46,647 nucleotides of DNA from Gammaproteobacteria bacterium 54_18_T64 (GTDB taxonomy: Bacteria > Pseudomonadota > Gammaproteobacteria > Pseudomonadales > Porticoccaceae), in assembly GCA_002162825.1 (NCBI GenBank), contig MAAU01000095.1:1-46647 (forward strand), written 5' to 3'. The notes below the pieces were generated by a model, which saw only the letters and a program-made list of their open reading frames with translations, made no database searches and had not been told where the DNA came from. Positions within the stretch are counted from its first letter, which is position 1. Each line of letters starts with the position of its first letter. Position numbers and translations under genes: made by a program. Positions 45,588 to 46,647 of the stretch are shown piece by piece.

Positions 45588-46647
45588 ATGCGTAAAGTGA
45601 AAATAGCCGGCACCGGTATGACCCATTTCGGCAAACGCATGGATGCCACGCTGCGCAGCCTGACCACCGAGGCCTTAAACGAAGCGATGCTCGATGCGGC
45701 GATTAATGCCGATCACGTCGACACCATCTTTTTTGGCAATGCAGTGGGAGGCCTTATAACGGGGCAGGAAATGATTCCGGGGCAAATTGCCCTGCGTGAA
45801 TCGGGCCTGATGGGCAAACCCATTATCAATGTTGAAAATGCCTGTGCCTCGGCCTCGACCGCTGCTCATCTGGCCTGGTTGTCTGTGGCTTCGGGGCAAA
45901 GTGAAGTGGCCCTCGCCATTGGCTCAGAAAAGATGACCCACAAAGATAAAATGCTGACCTTTAAAGCCTTGATTGCGGCGATGGATCTGGAAGAAATTAA
46001 GGCCGAGACGGGTTCCGACGACCCCCTGACGGCGGGTAGTGAACCTGGGCGTTCCGGTTTTATGGATGTCTATGCCGGTAAGGCGCGCAAGTACATGGAG
46101 AAGACCGGCGCGACGATGGAAGATTTCGCCCGCGTTGCCGCCAAGTCTCACAAGTTTGGCTCCCTCAACCCCAAGGCTCAGTTTCAGAAAGCCCTGTCGG
46201 TCGAGGAGATCCTCGCCACCCGTTTGATTATCGACCCACTGACATTGGCGATGTGCTCACCCATTGGCGATGGCTCGGCGGTGCTGGTATTTACCTCCGA
46301 TGAGTTTGCCCGCAAACATGGTTGTGACGCCGTTACCGCTGAAACGATTACCCTGGTATCCGGCCAGCCCGGTGGTCGCAGTTGTAACGATAGAGCCGGT
46401 GAAAAGGCCTATGCCATGGCCGGAGTCGGCCCGGAAGATGTCGATGTGGTGGAGCTACACGATGCCGCCTCGCCTGCGGAATTGATGTATATCGAAGAGC
46501 TGGGCCTATGTAAGCCAGGTGAGGGTGTGCAAATGATTCGCGATGGTGAGACCGACCTCGGTGGCCGTGTACCGGTCAATACCAGTGGTGGTTTGGTCGC
46601 CAAGGGTCATCCAGTGGGCGCCACCGGGTGTGCCCAGTTGGTTGAAC
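45588..46647 (+). CDS. Thiolase family protein (SCP-x type), 3' end outside the window
   Basis: At least 353 residues, open to the window edge and probably missing about 30-40. It starts MRKVKIAGTGMTHFGKRMDA after a weak AAGGGG. Catalytic Cys86 is in ENACASASTA, and His341 in VAKGHPVGATG. It belongs to the same broad class as the thiolase at 46 but is clearly divergent, so it is not a recent duplicate. SCP-x-type thiolases of this kind are often followed by a small OB-fold/DUF35 partner gene, which would lie beyond the window. Confidence 0.88.
   Translation, partial: MRKVKIAGTGMTHFGKRMDATLRSLTTEALNEAMLDAAINADHVDTIFFGNAVGGLITGQEMIPGQIALRESGLMGKPIINVENACASASTAAHLAWLSVASGQSEVALAIGSEKMTHKDKMLTFKALIAAMDLEEIKAETGSDDPLTAGSEPGRSGFMDVYAGKARKYMEKTGATMEDFARVAAKSHKFGSLNPKAQFQKALSVEEILATRLIIDPLTLAMCSPIGDGSAVLVFTSDEFARKHGCDAVTAETITLVSGQPGGRSCNDRAGEKAYAMAGVGPEDVDVVELHDAASPAELMYIEELGLCKPGEGVQMIRDGETDLGGRVPVNTSGGLVAKGHPVGATGCAQLVE

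Overview
The window looks like chromosomal DNA of a marine gammaproteobacterium. The evidence is the pseudomonad-like order rpsF-rpsR-membrane protein-rplI-dnaB, the LolA-like/RND/beta-barrel trio, and a complete proteobacterial dedicated sortase (PDS) locus, an arrangement known mainly from marine Proteobacteria. Assignment to a Spongiibacteraceae/Cellvibrionales-like lineage is only a guess. I see no tRNA, rRNA, insertion sequence, prophage or CRISPR array.

1-14.6 kb is a CoA-thioester catabolic cluster, all on the plus strand. It encodes an SCP-x-type thiolase, a methylsuccinyl-CoA dehydrogenase (Mcd)-like flavoprotein, a peroxisomal MFE-2-like 3-hydroxyacyl-CoA dehydrogenase, a hydratase-2 (MaoC) enzyme, a class III CoA-transferase resembling 2-methylfumaryl-CoA (mesaconyl-CoA) isomerase, a sigma-54 activator of the AcoR type, an alpha/beta hydrolase, an aldehyde dehydrogenase and three further acyl-CoA dehydrogenases. 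Two of the latter look like the catalytic and non-catalytic subunits of a heteromeric enzyme. Together these suggest beta-oxidation of a methyl-branched acid that ends in methylsuccinyl-/mesaconyl-CoA. Internal terminators split the cluster into several transcripts.

14.6-22.8 kb is housekeeping: rpsF, rpsR, a membrane protein, rplI, dnaB, panC, panD, acs and a short-chain dehydrogenase. 22.8-27.6 kb (minus strand) is an envelope export operon: RND/MMPL transporter, LolA-like periplasmic protein, beta-barrel. Its RND gene has no ordinary start codon in front of its first membrane helix. 27.9-29.6 kb holds a Baeyer-Villiger-type monooxygenase behind a possible sigma-54 promoter and a perfect palindrome.

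29.7-36.7 kb is a three-gene signalling operon: an orphan periplasmic binding protein, a 1480-residue hybrid kinase and a REC-GGEEF diguanylate cyclase. The kinase C-terminus and cyclase N-terminus share a homologous module of about 63 residues. 36.9-44.2 kb is the PDS locus: pdsR-pdsS and a YrbL-like gene on the minus strand, and divergently a small ORF, pdsO, a VIT/vWA sortase target and a class GN sortase. The target carries an atypical LARTA sorting motif. The window ends with a methyltransferase and a second SCP-x-type thiolase cut by the window edge.
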